64,000 bases of DNA from Pyxidicoccus xibeiensis (GTDB taxonomy: Bacteria; Myxococcota; Myxococcia; Myxococcales; Myxococcaceae): positions 930,001 to 994,000 of the forward strand of contig NZ_JAJVKV010000004.1 in NCBI RefSeq assembly GCF_024198175.1, given 5' to 3'. Position 1 is the stretch's first letter. Each line of letters opens with the position of its first letter. Positions 63,102 to 64,000 of the stretch are shown piece after piece. Under the pieces are notes generated by a model. That model ran no database searches. It saw only the letters and a program-made list of their open reading frames with translations, and was not told the DNA's origin. A program made the position numbers and the translations under genes.

Positions 63102-64000
63102 TCAGCCGGGGATGAGCGAACTCGGGTCGAGGAATCCCACCTGCTCCGGGAGCAGACCGAAGCGCGGGTGGTACGCAGGCCCATGCTCCGGCCCCAGGAA
63201 CGCCACCGTGTCGGAGGCGAGTCGGGCCAGCTCGCGTGCCAGCCACTCCTCCCGGAGCTTGCGCGGCACCGTCACGGTGAAGCGCTGCAAGGAGCGCAGT
63301 CGCTCGCGAGAGGGCCCCATGCGACGCAGTTCCTCCAGGAGCGGCGCGCACCCCTCGAAGGGAACAACCAACGGTGCGCTCCAGCCATCCTCGACGAGCT
63401 GGAAGCGGGCCGCGACGTCCTCGAAGCAGAGCTTCGCACGCAGGGATTGAATGCCCTTTGCATCAAGGTCGCTGGTGGCATAGAGCCGCTCGAAGTAGAG
63501 GCGGAAGCTCTCCGGTGCGAACAGGTCCAGGTCGGGCCGTTGCTCCAGCAACCCACGGGTGATGTCCTGCGCCGTCCGGGGAACGCCCGGCGGCGGCCGC
63601 GTCTCAGCCTCGTAGACGCGCAGCTCGCCGAGCCCGTCGAGCCGCCCCTCCCGGTTGCAACGGCCGGCCGCCTGAGCGAGTGCGTCCAGCCCGCCCACCG
63701 CGCGGTAGACGACGGCGAAGTCCAGGTCCACGCCCGCCTCCACCAGCTGGGTCGCCACCAGTCGCACCGGCTCGCCGCGCCGCTTGCGCTCCTTGATGTC
63801 CGCGATGACCTTCGAGCGGTGCTTCGAACACATGAGCGCCGACAGGTGCAGCGTCCTCCCGTGCCCCAGCCGCGCGTCCACGAGCTCACAGAGCCTTCGC
63901 GCGTCATCCCGCCGGTGCACCACCGCGAGCACGTCCTCTTCCCGAGCCACCAGCTCCGCCAGCTCGGCGTAGGGTTGTGGCTCGCGGTTCGCCGGCCATC
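63102..64000 (-). CDS. cas3: Cas3 helicase-nuclease, partial (5' part beyond the window)
   Basis: At least 299 C-terminal residues, open to the window edge. It includes the last helicase motifs, LVATQLVEAGVDLDF (motif V-like) and YRAVGGLDALAQAAGRCNREG (motif VI), followed by the Cas3 C-terminal domain with LRSLQRFTVTVPRKL. The HD nuclease and Walker motifs lie outside the window. It unwinds and cuts the target DNA after Cascade binding. First gene of the cas operon as seen here. Confidence 0.92.
   Translation of the reverse strand, partial: WPANREPQPYAELAELVAREEDVLAVVHRRDDARRLCELVDARLGHGRTLHLSALMCSKHRSKVIADIKERKRRGEPVRLVATQLVEAGVDLDFAVVYRAVGGLDALAQAAGRCNREGRLDGLGELRVYEAETRPPPGVPRTAQDITRGLLEQRPDLDLFAPESFRLYFERLYATSDLDAKGIQSLRAKLCFEDVAARFQLVEDGWSAPLVVPFEGCAPLLEELRRMGPSRERLRSLQRFTVTVPRKLREEWLARELARLASDTVAFLGPEHGPAYHPRFGLLPEQVGFLDPSSLIPG

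Overview
The window looks like chromosomal DNA of a myxobacterium (Myxococcota, probably the Myxococcus/Corallococcus/Pyxidicoccus/Archangium group). GC content is very high, which produces long shadow ORFs on the opposite strand. Other pointers are many multi-domain histidine kinases, lipoproteins, a MYXO-CTERM-type tail, a DUF2380/SitA-like lipoprotein, an MbnP/MbnH metal pair, a MoxR-bpX locus and a Myxococcus-type retron. I see no rRNA or tRNA genes.

Layout. 0.3-11.3 kb: a metallophosphoesterase, a lipoprotein toxin-like gene with an overlapping immunity candidate, a MocR regulator divergent from a metallo-beta-lactamase-fold protein, DoxX, a barrel protein and lipoprotein in line with a RegB/RegA-type redox two-component pair, and a LURP-one-related protein. 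11.3-15.6 kb: a copper/haem secretion cluster (MbnP, two-haem lipoprotein, MbnH di-haem enzyme), a divergent small cytochrome, and a lipoprotein with NGLST repeats. 15.8-34.1 kb: signalling and envelope genes (three large histidine kinases, S9 peptidase, a TonB-dependent receptor carrying its own TonB-like domain, OmpA, a MYXO-CTERM protein, an XRE regulator, a Ser/Thr kinase and receiver proteins).

34.1-53.4 kb is rich in families linked to biological conflict. It holds a RelE/ParE-like small protein facing a receiver protein whose C-terminus looks like a copy of the same fold; a MoxR/vWA/beta-propeller (bpX) operon; a helical-repeat/SWIM pair; a retron (ncRNA plus reverse transcriptase); a caspase-like (CHAT/C25) protein; and a translationally coupled two-gene unit of a CHAT-SIR2-like fusion and an nSTAND-type ATPase. 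Most neighbours in these operons overlap by 4 bp (ATGA/GTGA), which suggests co-translated complexes.

53.7-56.2 kb holds a lipoprotein, a class A beta-lactamase-like hydrolase and a YqiA-like hydrolase. 56.3-64.0 kb is a type I-C CRISPR-Cas locus read on the minus strand: cas3 (cut by the window edge), cas5c, cas8c with a probable internal cas11c start, and cas7c, then a 44-repeat array. No cas4-cas1-cas2 lie between cas7 and the array, and repeats at both ends have drifted. The best candidates for undescribed biology are the CHAT-SIR2/nSTAND pair with its neighbours, the retron whose a1/a2 duplex would cover the RT ribosome-binding site, and the receiver-RelE-like fusion.
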